Shown: positions 17,333-27,369 of the stretch, one piece after another
Layout: every line of letters begins with the position of its first letter
Numbering within the stretch: position 1 is the first letter of the stretch
Assembly: GCF_900167945.1 (NCBI RefSeq)
Contig: NZ_FUZA01000005.1
Coordinates: 62,001 to 126,000, forward strand
Length of the DNA: 64,000 bases
Reading direction: 5' to 3'
Source of the DNA: Dyadobacter psychrophilus
Lineage (GTDB): Bacteria > Bacteroidota > Bacteroidia > Cytophagales > Spirosomataceae
Translations under genes and position numbers: made by a program
Notes under the pieces: generated by a model
What the model was told of the DNA's origin: nothing
Databases searched by the model: none
The model's input: the letters and a program-made list of their open reading frames with translations, nothing else

Positions 17333-19357
17333 CTATTTTTTCCGGATTACAGGAAATTGCGAGATCCGCAGGTTTGTACAGCCATAAGGGATCAGGATAA
17401 TGTCTTCTTCCCGGTCCTCCGTTTCGAGCTGATAGGTGACACTGTATGGAACCGGGCCTGCCATTTCATTATATAGACCCCACGAAGGAATGCGTCTGGC
17501 CTTCGTTTTGATCTGCAAAGGTGCATTGTCGGGATTCCACGGGTAAGCAGAAACCGGCTTGGCTACTTCCCATTTGTACTGCTCTTCCAGTTTGTCGTCT
17601 GGTGTCAATATAAGCCCGTAGTTCCAGGGTGTGGTTGGCCGCAACTCGTTATAAACCGATCCATAATCGATTGGATCTTTGTCATTCTTAACGGTTTTGG
17701 CAGATTCGCCCACTTTTAATGCATAAGTCAGCGGCCCGCGTTCCACCGAAACGGAGTTTTCAACCCATGTGTTTTTAAAAATATGCATCGGCAATGTCAG
17801 TTCCACAACATCTCCTTTTTCCCACTCGCGGGTGAGTTTAATGATCTGATTCCCATCAGGTTCAAGCCAGAGTTTACCATTTATCTTAACGGCTCCTTTG
17901 CGGCACCATTCGGGAATGCGCAAATGAAAAGGGAACACCGATTTGGCGGAAGGGTTAATGGTGAACTTGATGGTTTCTTCAAAAGGGTAGGAGGTTTCTT
18001 CCTTCACTGCCACATCGATACCGCTCGGAAGCTTGATTTTGGCTTCACTGGCAGCATAGGTCAGTGCCGCTATGCCTTTGTCGGCAGTCGCATACCAGAG
18101 ATTCTGGACAAATTTGGGCCAGCCCTGGTGCATGTTGGAAGTGCAGCAAGGATAACCGGTGAGTAATCCCGTGCTGAGATCGGTGCCTCCGTGGTTCACA
18201 TCAAAGTTCCGGTGATGGCGCGTGGTCATGACCTGGTTGGCCTGCTGAAAATACTGCCGAGTCATGAAATCGTCCGATATCTGCGTAGGCAATGCATTGA
18301 ATGCGACTTTTTCGAGCATATCCGCATAGCCTACATCACCAGTGATTTCAAGAATGCTTTCGAGTGAAAACATCATTTCAACTGCTGAACACAGCTCAGA
18401 GCCCTGCGTAGGATCATTGCCATGCAACGCTTCGTCGCCGCCATACAACCCGTGCGCCATGCCATTGAATTTGCGGATGTCCGCAAATCCTTTCCTGGTT
18501 GCATCCAGATATTTTTGATCGGGATGATGCTGGAAATAAATAAGCGGGGCTTTGATTCCCTGCGCCAGATTTACGCAATGGATGCTGCCGCGGGTCGATA
18601 AAAGGTCTGTATTTAAGAATGCATTTGTATAATCAAATGTCTGGTTATGGATCAAATTACCCAGATCCAGCAGAAATTTATCGCCCGTAATGTTATAGAG
18701 CCAATACACGATCATCAGGTTGTCCGCACCGCGATAACGCGCCCAGAATGTCCAGTGATCCAGTGGTTTTGAAGGCAGTTCTTTAAGCTGATATTTAAAA
18801 TAATTTGTCATCAATGTGATCACGCGCTTGTCTGCGGTTGCCGAGTAATATTGCTTTAGTATTTTCAGCATCACCATTTTAGGCCACCAGTCGCGGCTGT
18901 TGTCACGCTGCACGCCCGGCTCGTGCCCGTAATCTTTCGACGGGCCGAAATATCCGTCGGGTTGCTGGCTGCCGAGTGCCCATTCCACCCAGGGTTTTGT
19001 TTTCGCGATCAACTCTTTATCGTCGAGAATGTAAGCCAGCGGAAGCAAACCGTCTATCCAGTAAGGCCCTCTTTCCCACTGATCCCCATCGCCGCCGAGC
19101 CAGCCGTTGCGTTTGCCCATCACCAGCGGGTAAAGCTCATCCAGCTTGCCGGTTGCGCCGTTTTTCTGGGTGAGAAGCATTTCTTTGAGCCATCCCTGCG
19201 GTTTAATGGCACCAAGCGGGAGTTCGCTGTAAGGATTTGCCCGTAGCGGAGCGCGGCTGCCAGTATATGCGGCACGATTGTTGCCAGTTTGCGCCGCCGC
19301 CTGGAACATTGTAATAAAGGATAGAAAAAGAAGGAATAACGTTTTCACTTTTTTCAT
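17333..19357 (-). CDS. GH127-superfamily glycoside hydrolase, second divergent copy
   Basis: A 674-residue secreted protein (signal peptide ends MFQAAAQ). It belongs to the same DUF1680 superfamily as its neighbour but is clearly a different subfamily: GPYWIDGLLPLAYILDD near 105, HWTFWARYRGADNLMIVYWL near 205, GSELCSAVEMMFSLE near 318-322 supplying the Glu/Cys pair, and GYPCCTSNMHQGWPKF near 403 with the Cys-Cys catalytic/zinc pair. It is the first gene of the minus-strand operon and is divergent from SusC 2. Presence of both Cys pairs supports a working zinc-cysteine active site. The substrate is probably another residue of the same glycan (inference). Confidence 0.85.
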   Translation of the reverse strand: MKKVKTLFLLFLSFITMFQAAAQTGNNRAAYTGSRAPLRANPYSELPLGAIKPQGWLKEMLLTQKNGATGKLDELYPLVMGKRNGWLGGDGDQWERGPYWIDGLLPLAYILDDKELIAKTKPWVEWALGSQQPDGYFGPSKDYGHEPGVQRDNSRDWWPKMVMLKILKQYYSATADKRVITLMTNYFKYQLKELPSKPLDHWTFWARYRGADNLMIVYWLYNITGDKFLLDLGNLIHNQTFDYTNAFLNTDLLSTRGSIHCVNLAQGIKAPLIYFQHHPDQKYLDATRKGFADIRKFNGMAHGLYGGDEALHGNDPTQGSELCSAVEMMFSLESILEITGDVGYADMLEKVAFNALPTQISDDFMTRQYFQQANQVMTTRHHRNFDVNHGGTDLSTGLLTGYPCCTSNMHQGWPKFVQNLWYATADKGIAALTYAASEAKIKLPSGIDVAVKEETSYPFEETIKFTINPSAKSVFPFHLRIPEWCRKGAVKINGKLWLEPDGNQIIKLTREWEKGDVVELTLPMHIFKNTWVENSVSVERGPLTYALKVGESAKTVKNDKDPIDYGSVYNELRPTTPWNYGLILTPDDKLEEQYKWEVAKPVSAYPWNPDNAPLQIKTKARRIPSWGLYNEMAGPVPYSVTYQLETEDREEDIILIPYGCTNLRISQFPVIRKK

Positions 19358-19702
19358 ATGTGGTCAGATGGGCTGGGAATTTTGTCAATTTATAAAACTA
19401 ATGATATGGAAAGTTCCAGGGCCATTATTATTATCTGCTCTGTCATTCAATAATCAACGAATAAGACAAATGAAATTTATTATTCTATAAATTCGATAGA
19501 CAATAAATATTTAATTTCTTTTTAATATGTTTGCAGAAGAATTATGATTGTCAAATGTATTTAGAATCAAATAAATAAGTATTAGCCAAATAAAATATCG
19601 TAAAACAACTATGAAAGAGAACGATCGACAATTGAATACTACGAAAAGTGTTATGTAATTTTTACAAAACTTAATATTGCCACTCTTATAAAAATACAAT
19701 TT
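19358..19702. promoter_or_regulatory. A/T-rich divergent promoter region of the GH127 operon and susCD 2
   Basis: This 345-base gap has no plausible gene. It is strongly A/T-rich. On the plus strand TATGTTTG at 19526-19533 matches the -7 consensus TAnnTTTG. On the minus strand TACATTTG (19552-19559) also matches. Neither has a clear TTG at the usual -33 distance, so these are weak calls; if both are used the two transcripts would overlap at their 5' ends. Confidence 0.35.
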
Positions 19703-22700
19703 ATGAAAACACGGCTTCTATATCTGTTTTATCTGACATTTCTCCTGGCGGGATCTGTCGTGGCCCAGCAAAGGGTCGTAACCGGGACTATTACCGATGC
19801 CGGCGACGGCTCGCCGCTTCCGGGAGCTTCCGTGGCTGTAAAAGGCACTTCATCCGGCACGCTTTCGGATGCGGACGGTTCTTTCACGCTGAATGTGAAT
19901 AATGATGCTTCCATTCTGGTTGTATCTTTCATTGGTTACCTGGCCCAGGATGTGGCCATTGGTAATAGTGACAAAATTGCCATTGCATTGAAAGCCGACA
20001 CCAAGATCCTGAACGAAGTGGTGGTTACGGCACTTGGAATCTCGCGCGAGAAACGTGCACTGGGTTATGCGGTGCAGGAAATCAAAGGTGACGCATTGCA
20101 AACAAGGCCTACCAATGCATTGAGCGCACTTTCGGGCAAAGTCGCTGGCTTGCAGGTTACGACTTCGGGTGGGAACATGGGCGGATCGTCACGTGTGCTT
20201 TTGCGCGGAATCAATTCCATTTCGGGCAACAACCAGCCTTTGTACGTAATCGACGGAACGCCGATCGACAATGCGGACCTGAACAGCGCAGCCACAAGTG
20301 CTGGAAGCGGCGGGAAAGATGTAGGTAACATGATCCAGGACATTAACCCGGACGATATTGAAAACATTTCGGTGCTGAAAGGGCCATCTGCGGCAGCGCT
20401 TTATGGAACCCGTGCAGCAAACGGGGTGATTTTGATCACAACCAAAAAAGGCAAGGAAAACAGCAAAGTGAACATTACGCTGAACACCGGCATTGAGTTT
20501 GAACAGATCGTGCGGTTGCCCAAGCGTCAGAAACTATACGGTGGCGGTTTTTCCAGTACATTCCAGCAAGCAAACATTGGCGGCACGGATTATAACATTG
20601 CCGAATATGCCGTGGACGAGAGCTGGGGCCCGAAACTGGACGGAACGCCTGTTTTGCATTGGTATAATCTTGATCCTGAAAACACGGCAGAATATCTGAA
20701 ACCACAGCCATGGAGCTATCCTAAAAATGACGTGCATTCCTTCTTTGAAACCGGTGTGGCTAATACGAACAGCCTGTCTGTGAGTGGGGGAAATGCCAAT
20801 TCCACTTACCGGCTTTCATATACCAATAAAAATGTAAAGGGAACTGTTCCGAATTCTTCACTGAAAAGGAATTCGATCAACTTTTCGGGGTCCACGCAGC
20901 TGGGAAAGTTGAAGGTTTACAACAATTTTAATTATATCAAAAACCAGTCGACCGGCCGTCCGTGGACAGGAGCGACTAACCGGAACATTATCCTCGAAGC
21001 ATTTCAGTGGGGACAAGTTCAGGTGGATTATGAAAAGCTTAAAAATTACAAAAGAGCGGACGGAACGCAGATTTTGTGGAACCGCAGCGGCTATCAGAAC
21101 ACACCGGCAGGCGAAGCTGCCAAGTTTATCGATAATCCGTACTGGTCGGCTTATGAAAGTTATCTGGACGAAAACCGTGACCGTTTTTATGGAAACGTGG
21201 GATTGGTTTACGATGTGAACAGCTGGCTGAAAGTGAGTGGAAAAGTGAATGCTGATGTCTACAATTACCAATATCAGGATCGTATCGCGGTTTATTCACG
21301 GACCCAATCGCAATACCAGGAATACATCAATAATTTCAGCGAGTTCAACTACGAGCTGCTGGCGTCTGCCAACAAAAGCTGGGGCGATATATCATTGAAT
21401 GTGAACGCAGGGGGCAACATTATGAGCCAGAAACGCAGAATCAGCGATGCTGTGACGCAGGGCGGGCTGATCATTCCTGAATATTACAATCTTAAAAACG
21501 CAAGCTCTGTGTTGGTCAATTCAAATGCTTACCGCAAGCAGATCAACTCCCTTTTTGCAAGTTTCTCGCTCGGCTGGAAAAGTTTACTTTTCGTAGACGG
21601 AACATTGCGTAACGACTGGTCTTCGACATTGCCGATCGGCAAAAATTCATTCGCATATCCTTCATTGACAACGAGTTTAATATTAAGTGAACTGAATGGT
21701 GTGAAAGACATCGGCTGGCTGGATTTTGCGAAGGTCCGCCTGGGCTGGGCTCAGGTGGGTAACGATACCGATCCTTACCAGTTGCAGCGTGCTTACGAAG
21801 CCACACAATCGTTCGATGGGCTGGCTTCCTATAAATTGCCAAATCAGCTCAATAACCAAGCTCTCAAACCAGAGATCACAAGTTCCTGGGAAACAGGCCT
21901 GAGCATTCAGGCATTTAAAAACAGGGTAGGGCTGGACGTGACTTATTATGATAATGTGAGCCGCAACCAGATCATTAACATCCCGGTTTCTTCCGCTTTC
22001 GGGTATGATTCGAAGGTAATTAATGCGGGTAAGATCAATAATAAAGGTGTGGAAGTGACATTAACAGGCTCACCGATCCGCCAGAATGGTTTCGAATGGA
22101 ATTCAAGCCTGAACTGGTCGCGGAACCGCAATAAGGTTATCCAATTGGCACCGGGCGTGAACACGTTCCAGCTTGCAAACAGCCTGGTAACATTGGTTGC
22201 GCGTGAAGGCCAGCCTTACGGACAGATCTTAGGGAACGACTTTATTTACGCAGCCGATGGCCAGAAAGTGATTAAGGCAGACGGAACCTACGATCGGGGC
22301 CAGCAATTGACGCCGCTGGGAAGCGTTTTGCCAAAATATCTTTTTGGTTTCCAAAACAGCTTTACTTACAAAAACTTTAATCTGGGCTTCCTGGTAGATG
22401 GTCGCGTAGGTGGAAAATTCTTCTCGCAAACTTATAAAGTGGGCATGTACTCGGGTGTGCTGGACAAAACCGCTGCCAACAATGTGCGTGAAACCGGCGT
22501 GGTGCTGGACGGCGTGAAAGGAACTGTTACTTACAATGCCGACGGAACTTACGAAGTAACCAATACTTCGGTTAATGACACGCGCATTACGGCGCAGGCC
22601 TGGGCGCGTGGCGAATATAGCGGCCCGACGCCACAGACGATCTTCGATGCCACATTTGTGAAGTTGAGAGAAATTACATTCGGTTACAGCCTGCCATTGG

Positions 22701-22882
22701 CCGACAAAGCGGTGAAGTCGATCTATTTTGGCTTGTACGGACGCAATTTGGTCAACATCTATACCGCCAGCAAATACATTGATCCCGAATTTACGAGCAG
22801 CGGCGGTAACATTCAGGGCCTTGAAGGCGGAAGCATTCCAGTGCCTGCAACCTACGGTTTGAATGTCAATGTGAAGTTCTGA
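19703..22882 (+). CDS. SusC/RagA-type TonB-dependent transporter 2
   Basis: A 1059-residue outer-membrane transporter with a clean signal peptide (LAGSVVAQQ), a carboxypeptidase-regulatory domain at about 22-100 (VTGTITDAGDGSPLPGASV), the box NEVVVTALGISREKRALGYA, plug motifs (LLRGINSISGNNQPLYVIDG, SVLKGPSAAALYGTRAANG) and a barrel ending LNVNVKF. It forms a pair with the SusD gene 32 bases downstream. It differs in length and plug sequence from SusC 1, so it likely handles another oligosaccharide of the same polymer. Confidence 0.92.
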   Translation: MKTRLLYLFYLTFLLAGSVVAQQRVVTGTITDAGDGSPLPGASVAVKGTSSGTLSDADGSFTLNVNNDASILVVSFIGYLAQDVAIGNSDKIAIALKADTKILNEVVVTALGISREKRALGYAVQEIKGDALQTRPTNALSALSGKVAGLQVTTSGGNMGGSSRVLLRGINSISGNNQPLYVIDGTPIDNADLNSAATSAGSGGKDVGNMIQDINPDDIENISVLKGPSAAALYGTRAANGVILITTKKGKENSKVNITLNTGIEFEQIVRLPKRQKLYGGGFSSTFQQANIGGTDYNIAEYAVDESWGPKLDGTPVLHWYNLDPENTAEYLKPQPWSYPKNDVHSFFETGVANTNSLSVSGGNANSTYRLSYTNKNVKGTVPNSSLKRNSINFSGSTQLGKLKVYNNFNYIKNQSTGRPWTGATNRNIILEAFQWGQVQVDYEKLKNYKRADGTQILWNRSGYQNTPAGEAAKFIDNPYWSAYESYLDENRDRFYGNVGLVYDVNSWLKVSGKVNADVYNYQYQDRIAVYSRTQSQYQEYINNFSEFNYELLASANKSWGDISLNVNAGGNIMSQKRRISDAVTQGGLIIPEYYNLKNASSVLVNSNAYRKQINSLFASFSLGWKSLLFVDGTLRNDWSSTLPIGKNSFAYPSLTTSLILSELNGVKDIGWLDFAKVRLGWAQVGNDTDPYQLQRAYEATQSFDGLASYKLPNQLNNQALKPEITSSWETGLSIQAFKNRVGLDVTYYDNVSRNQIINIPVSSAFGYDSKVINAGKINNKGVEVTLTGSPIRQNGFEWNSSLNWSRNRNKVIQLAPGVNTFQLANSLVTLVAREGQPYGQILGNDFIYAADGQKVIKADGTYDRGQQLTPLGSVLPKYLFGFQNSFTYKNFNLGFLVDGRVGGKFFSQTYKVGMYSGVLDKTAANNVRETGVVLDGVKGTVTYNADGTYEVTNTSVNDTRITAQAWARGEYSGPTPQTIFDATFVKLREITFGYSLPLADKAVKSIYFGLYGRNLVNIYTASKYIDPEFTSSGGNIQGLEGGSIPVPATYGLNVNVKF

Positions 22883-22914
22883 AGCAGCTATTTATTAAGA
22901 TAAAATTGAAGATC

Positions 22915-24468
22915 ATGAAAAAGTCCATATATCAAAAAAGCATATTTTTCCTTGCAATTGGCGCGGTGACATTGCTTGCTTCTTGCAGCGACAGCCACTT
23001 TGAGGAAATAAACAAAGATCCGAACCGTCCCGAAAATGCGACGACGACGACGATCTTACTATCCGCCGAAAAACAACTGATCGATAACATCCGCAACGAA
23101 AATTTCTCCCTGCGCGGCTCACAGTTGTTTGCGCAATATTACAGTCAGAACATTTACAGCGACCAGTCACGTTACGATATTCCGCGGTCTTACTCAGACA
23201 CTTACTGGAGCAATGCTTACAAAGCGCTGAATAACCTGAACGAGATCATTATCCTGAACACCGATCCGGCCAAAAAAGACGTGGCAGCGGCGGGCGTCGC
23301 GGGTACGAATGCGAACCAGATCGCGATTGCCCGGATTTTGAAAGCGTATGTTTTTCAAGGATTAACCGACGTTTTCGGCAATGTTCCCTATCAATCTTAT
23401 GGCAATGCCGACCCAGAATTTCAGGCTTTGCAGCAGACTCCCGAGAACCTGAGTCCGGCTTATGCAAGTCAGCAAAAGATTTATCAGGATATTCTCAATG
23501 AGCTGAAAGCAGCTGGTGACACATTGATCAAAAATAAAACGGCGACCACGTTCGGTAACTATGACGTGATTTATAAAGGAAAAAATGAGTTGTGGGCCAA
23601 ATTTGCAAACTCGCTCCGCTTGCGCATTGCTACGCGGATCAGGACCAAACTTCCGGCCGAATCGAAAACGCATTTCGAAGATGCTTTGGCAAAAGGTGTC
23701 TTCACTTCCAACGCAGACAACGCGGTGTTTAAATACCAGGCACTGGCACCCAACGAAGCCCCGCTTTACCGCGCGACTGTTACGGCAAACCGGAAAGATT
23801 TCGCTGTTTCCCACGTGCTGATCAATGTGTTGAAAGGCGAGCTGGGCACTGTAAAAGTGCAGGATCCGAGATTGCCGATCTACGCAACGAAGAATGCTGC
23901 GGGCGAATATGTTGGCCAGCCATACGGATTACCTGTTGCAGCTGCGGGCTTATTGACGGCGACAGACGTAAGCCTTCCGGGTGCGGCTGTGAATGCGGCC
24001 AGCTATGGAGAGGTTTTGCAGGAATATGCGGAGGTTTCTTTCCTGATTTCGGAATACAAAAACTGGGATCAGCAGGCCTATATCAATGGTGTTACAGCGT
24101 CTTTGCAGAAATGGGGCGTTGCGCCGGCCGATATCACGACCTATCTGGCGGCGCTTCCAAAGGCTGATAAGGCCAATGTCCTCAACCAAAAATACCTGGC
24201 ACTTTACACGCAGGGTGACGAAGCGTGGAGTGAAATTCGCCGCACAGGTTACCCGACATTTCTCGTGAAAGCCGGTGACGTGGTCTGGCGTAGAACAGCG
24301 AATGGACAGACGGCCGAATATAAGTTTCAGCCATTATTTGGAGAAGGCGTTCCGCTTCGCTTGTATTACCCGCCGAAGGAACAAAGCGTGAACCTGGTCA
24401 ACTACCAGAACGCTGTAAAAGCGCAAGGTAACGACGATATTACGACTTCTCTTTGGTGGAATAAATAG
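22915..24468 (+). CDS. SusD-like outer-membrane lipoprotein 2 (SusD/RagB nutrient-binding family)
   Basis: A 517-residue lipoprotein. I chose ATG 22915 (MKKSIYQKSIFFLAIG) over a TTG three codons upstream because it starts a normal signal peptide ending in the lipobox LLASC. The protein has the pattern of the second SusD family: NKDPNRPENATTTTILLSAE near 30-50, AQYYSQNIYSDQSRYDIPR near 75, AYKALNNLNEIIILNTDP, ARILKAYVFQGLTDVFGNVP, and late EAWSEIRRTGYPTF and LRLYYPPKEQ. It should cap SusC 2 at the cell surface. A terminator follows. Confidence 0.9.
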   Translation: MKKSIYQKSIFFLAIGAVTLLASCSDSHFEEINKDPNRPENATTTTILLSAEKQLIDNIRNENFSLRGSQLFAQYYSQNIYSDQSRYDIPRSYSDTYWSNAYKALNNLNEIIILNTDPAKKDVAAAGVAGTNANQIAIARILKAYVFQGLTDVFGNVPYQSYGNADPEFQALQQTPENLSPAYASQQKIYQDILNELKAAGDTLIKNKTATTFGNYDVIYKGKNELWAKFANSLRLRIATRIRTKLPAESKTHFEDALAKGVFTSNADNAVFKYQALAPNEAPLYRATVTANRKDFAVSHVLINVLKGELGTVKVQDPRLPIYATKNAAGEYVGQPYGLPVAAAGLLTATDVSLPGAAVNAASYGEVLQEYAEVSFLISEYKNWDQQAYINGVTASLQKWGVAPADITTYLAALPKADKANVLNQKYLALYTQGDEAWSEIRRTGYPTFLVKAGDVVWRRTANGQTAEYKFQPLFGEGVPLRLYYPPKEQSVNLVNYQNAVKAQGNDDITTSLWWNK

Positions 24469-24486
24469 TAGGGAATTAGATTATAT

Positions 24487-24523
24487 AAACGCAATGGTGG
24501 CCTGCCGGGCCGCTGTTGCGTTT
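24487..24523 (+). terminator. Intrinsic terminator after susCD 2
   Basis: The sequence folds into a 16-bp stem (24487-24502 with 24508-24523) that includes three G-U pairs and a 5-base loop. A T-rich tail follows on the plus strand. Confidence 0.75.
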
Positions 24524-24574
24524 TATTTTTGGATTTTTATTATCCTATAAACTCTATATAGTTTATGTTTTTTA

Positions 24575-24582
24575 TATATTTG
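24575..24582 (+). promoter_or_regulatory. Candidate -7 element for the TonB receptor at 24742
   Basis: TATATTTG is a perfect match to TAnnTTTG. It would give a leader of about 155 bases. No strong -33 TTG is seen at 19-21 bases upstream. Confidence 0.35.
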
Positions 24583-24741
24583 TGCCCAAACTAATCAAAC
24601 TCCCCTATGCATTCAGATATCCTAACGAAGGGCCTTTATTGTTGGCGGTGCAATGTTTCCTTATAACCAGGAGGTTACGTTTTGACTTTCTGATTCCCAC
24701 TTTAAAATCCAGACAACCATTATATCGCTATTGCAGTAAGC

Positions 24742-27303
24742 ATGAAAAATTATTTTAAGTCAGCCATTCTGACATTTGCATTTCTTTTTCCCCTCTATGT
24801 ATTCGCACAGGATGCCACCGTCAATGCCACGGTAACCGGAAAAGTGCTGGACGCCCGCACGGATGAGCCTTTGATCGGCGCCACAGTAACCATCAAGGGA
24901 ACGACTAATGGGGATGTTACGGACGCAAACGGTGAATTCAGCCTCGTTACCGGCCAGATTTTACCATTTACACTGATCGTTACCTATGTGGGTTATACCA
25001 AAAAGGAAATTTTGATCAACGAAAGTAAAGTCGAGATCAAGCTTGAAGTCAATAATACACAGCTGGAAGACGTGGTGATTTCTTCCCGTCGCCGTCAGGA
25101 ATCAGCTCAGGAAGTGCCCATTCCTATTTCGGTGATCGGTGGAACGCGGGCTGAGGACGCCGGTGCATTCAACGTAAACCGCTTGAAGGAGCTGGTGCCG
25201 ACTGTTCAGCTTTACGCTTCCAATGCAAGGAACACCACATTGAACATTCGCGGATTAGGATCCACTTACGGACTTACCAACGACGGGATTGACCCGGGTG
25301 TGGGCTTTTATGTGGATGGTGTTTATTATGCACGTCCGGCAGCCACAGCGCTTGACTTTATTGATATCGAGCGTGTTGAAGTTTTGCGTGGACCACAGGG
25401 AACGCTATTTGGCAAAAACACGACAGCAGGTGCCTTTAACATTACAACCCGTGCTGCAAGCTTCACACCTGGTGCGAACCTGGAATTGAGCTATGGCAAC
25501 CTGGGTTACGTCCAGGCAAAAGCTTCTGTAACAGGTCCTTTAAGCAAAAAATTAGCGGCAAGAGTTTCTTTCACAGGAACGCAGCGTAATGGAACGTTCT
25601 TTAATGAACATACGCAATTGCCGATCAACGACATTAACAATATCGGGGTGAGAGGGCAGCTGCTTTATGCACCTTCGGAAAAGGTAAACATTACGGTTAT
25701 CGGGGACATTTCAAATCAGAAACCAACAGGTTACGGCTGGCCGGTGGCTGGTGTTGTGAAGACAAAAAGAGCTGATTACAGACAATTCAACAACATTATC
25801 GCCGATTTGGGATACACACTTCCTTACAAAAGCGCTTTCGAACGCAGACTGGACCTGGACACGCCTTCAAAGGCAGATAACCAGCTTGGCGGTGTTTCGG
25901 TGAATGCAGATATCAAAATCGGTAACGGAACACTAACCTCAACCTCTGCATGGCGTTACTGGAAATGGACGCCGTTGAACGACAGGGATTATATTGGATT
26001 ACCTGTTTTTACAATATCCTCGGGTAACTCCGCCCACGATCAATGGTCGCAGGAATTGCGTTATTCCGGGAAAATTTCCCCTAAGTTGAGCGGTGTAATA
26101 GGCGTATTTGGCCTTTGGCAAGACCTCACATCCGATCCGGTGCAAACGGAAGAGGCCGGTTCTGCACAATGGAGATTTGCCCAAAGCTCTACCAGCCCGT
26201 TATGGCAGACGCCAGGTTTGTTTGACAACTTTGGTATCAGAACAACGAACCGCATTAAGAGCACAAGTTTGGCCGTTTTCGCACAAGCTGACTGGGCGAT
26301 CGCCAGCAAATTCCACATTTTGCCTGGTATCCGTTACAACTATGACAAGAAAGTGGTTGACTACAGCAGGGTAGCTTACGGCGGGCTGCAAACAAACGAC
26401 GCGGCACTGCTGGCCCTGAAAAACGGGGTTTACAGCAACCAGGCGTTCAACACGGATTATGCGGAAGGTAATTTTTCAGGACAGTTGTCTGTGCAATACA
26501 GGGCCAGCACAAGGTTCAATGCCTACGCTACTTACTCGGTTGGTTTTAAGCCAATTGGCGTGAATGTGGGTGGTTTGCCAACGGCAAGCGGGGCTATTTT
26601 GCTTGACCTTGCCAAAGTAAAACCGGAGTTTGTTGAGCACAAGGAATTTGGTATTAAAACAAAACCCTCGGGCAATTCGGTCTTGAACCTGACATTCTTC
26701 CGCTCAGATATCGATGATTTTCAAACGCAGGTGCAAACGCCAGAGCCGGGTGTGAACAGAGGCTATCTGGCTAATGCCGAAAACGTGCGCGTGCAGGGTG
26801 CAGAATTGGATGGTAACATTCGTTTTGGGGCGTTGACATTGAATGCCGCCGTTGCTTATACAGATGGTAAATATGTGAAATTCACCAATGCACCTGTGCC
26901 TCTGGAAGAAGTAGGCGGGCCACAGGCATTTAAGGATGTGTCTGGCGGACGTTTGCCGGGGATTTCCAAATGGTCCGGTTCTATAGGCGCCGAAGTGGTT
27001 GCAAAGGGAGCATTGCTTGGTTTGAAAGGAAATTACTTTCTGGGAATTGACGAATATTATCGCTCAGAATTCTCATCGAGCCCGTCACCTTCGGAATACC
27101 TGAATATTGATGGCTATGCATTGAGCAATGCCAGAGCGGGTTTCCGGGCTTCCAACGGACTTACGTTCTTTGTTTGGGGACGCAACATTCTCAACAAAGA
27201 TTATTACGAACAACTACTTGCCGCTCCGGGAAGCTACGGACAATACGCCGGGATCGTTGGGGATCAGAGAACTTACGGGGTGACTATCAGATATTCCCTG
27301 TAA
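24742..27303 (+). CDS. TonB-dependent receptor without SusD partner
   Basis: An 853-residue protein with a signal peptide (PLYVFAQ), an N-terminal carboxypeptidase-regulatory domain at about 30-110 (GKVLDARTDEPLIGATV), a TonB-box-like region LEDVVISSRRRQESAQEVP, and a plug and barrel of the classical siderophore/vitamin type (PISVIGGTRAED, TLNIRGLGSTYG, VEVLRGPQGTLFGKNTTAG). The barrel ends GVTIRYSL. It stands alone between terminators, so its ligand cannot be inferred; the plug resembles FecA/pesticin-receptor-like proteins more than SusC. Confidence 0.87.
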   Translation: MKNYFKSAILTFAFLFPLYVFAQDATVNATVTGKVLDARTDEPLIGATVTIKGTTNGDVTDANGEFSLVTGQILPFTLIVTYVGYTKKEILINESKVEIKLEVNNTQLEDVVISSRRRQESAQEVPIPISVIGGTRAEDAGAFNVNRLKELVPTVQLYASNARNTTLNIRGLGSTYGLTNDGIDPGVGFYVDGVYYARPAATALDFIDIERVEVLRGPQGTLFGKNTTAGAFNITTRAASFTPGANLELSYGNLGYVQAKASVTGPLSKKLAARVSFTGTQRNGTFFNEHTQLPINDINNIGVRGQLLYAPSEKVNITVIGDISNQKPTGYGWPVAGVVKTKRADYRQFNNIIADLGYTLPYKSAFERRLDLDTPSKADNQLGGVSVNADIKIGNGTLTSTSAWRYWKWTPLNDRDYIGLPVFTISSGNSAHDQWSQELRYSGKISPKLSGVIGVFGLWQDLTSDPVQTEEAGSAQWRFAQSSTSPLWQTPGLFDNFGIRTTNRIKSTSLAVFAQADWAIASKFHILPGIRYNYDKKVVDYSRVAYGGLQTNDAALLALKNGVYSNQAFNTDYAEGNFSGQLSVQYRASTRFNAYATYSVGFKPIGVNVGGLPTASGAILLDLAKVKPEFVEHKEFGIKTKPSGNSVLNLTFFRSDIDDFQTQVQTPEPGVNRGYLANAENVRVQGAELDGNIRFGALTLNAAVAYTDGKYVKFTNAPVPLEEVGGPQAFKDVSGGRLPGISKWSGSIGAEVVAKGALLGLKGNYFLGIDEYYRSEFSSSPSPSEYLNIDGYALSNARAGFRASNGLTFFVWGRNILNKDYYEQLLAAPGSYGQYAGIVGDQRTYGVTIRYSL

Positions 27304-27333
27304 TTAGCATAGAAGTATAAGGGGTTCATAGTC

Positions 27334-27366
27334 AAAGGAGAAGCTGCGTAATGTGGCTTCTCCTTT
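27334..27366. terminator. Bidirectional terminator
   Basis: An 11-bp perfect stem (27334-27344 with 27356-27366) with an 11-base loop and a T-run on the right, between convergent genes. Confidence 0.7.
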
Positions 27367-27369
27367 TTG

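Noticed and set aside
19511..19699. A 62-codon minus-strand frame in the divergent spacer
   Set aside because: A/T-rich low-complexity translation without a homologous feel; overlaps the likely susC 2 leader.
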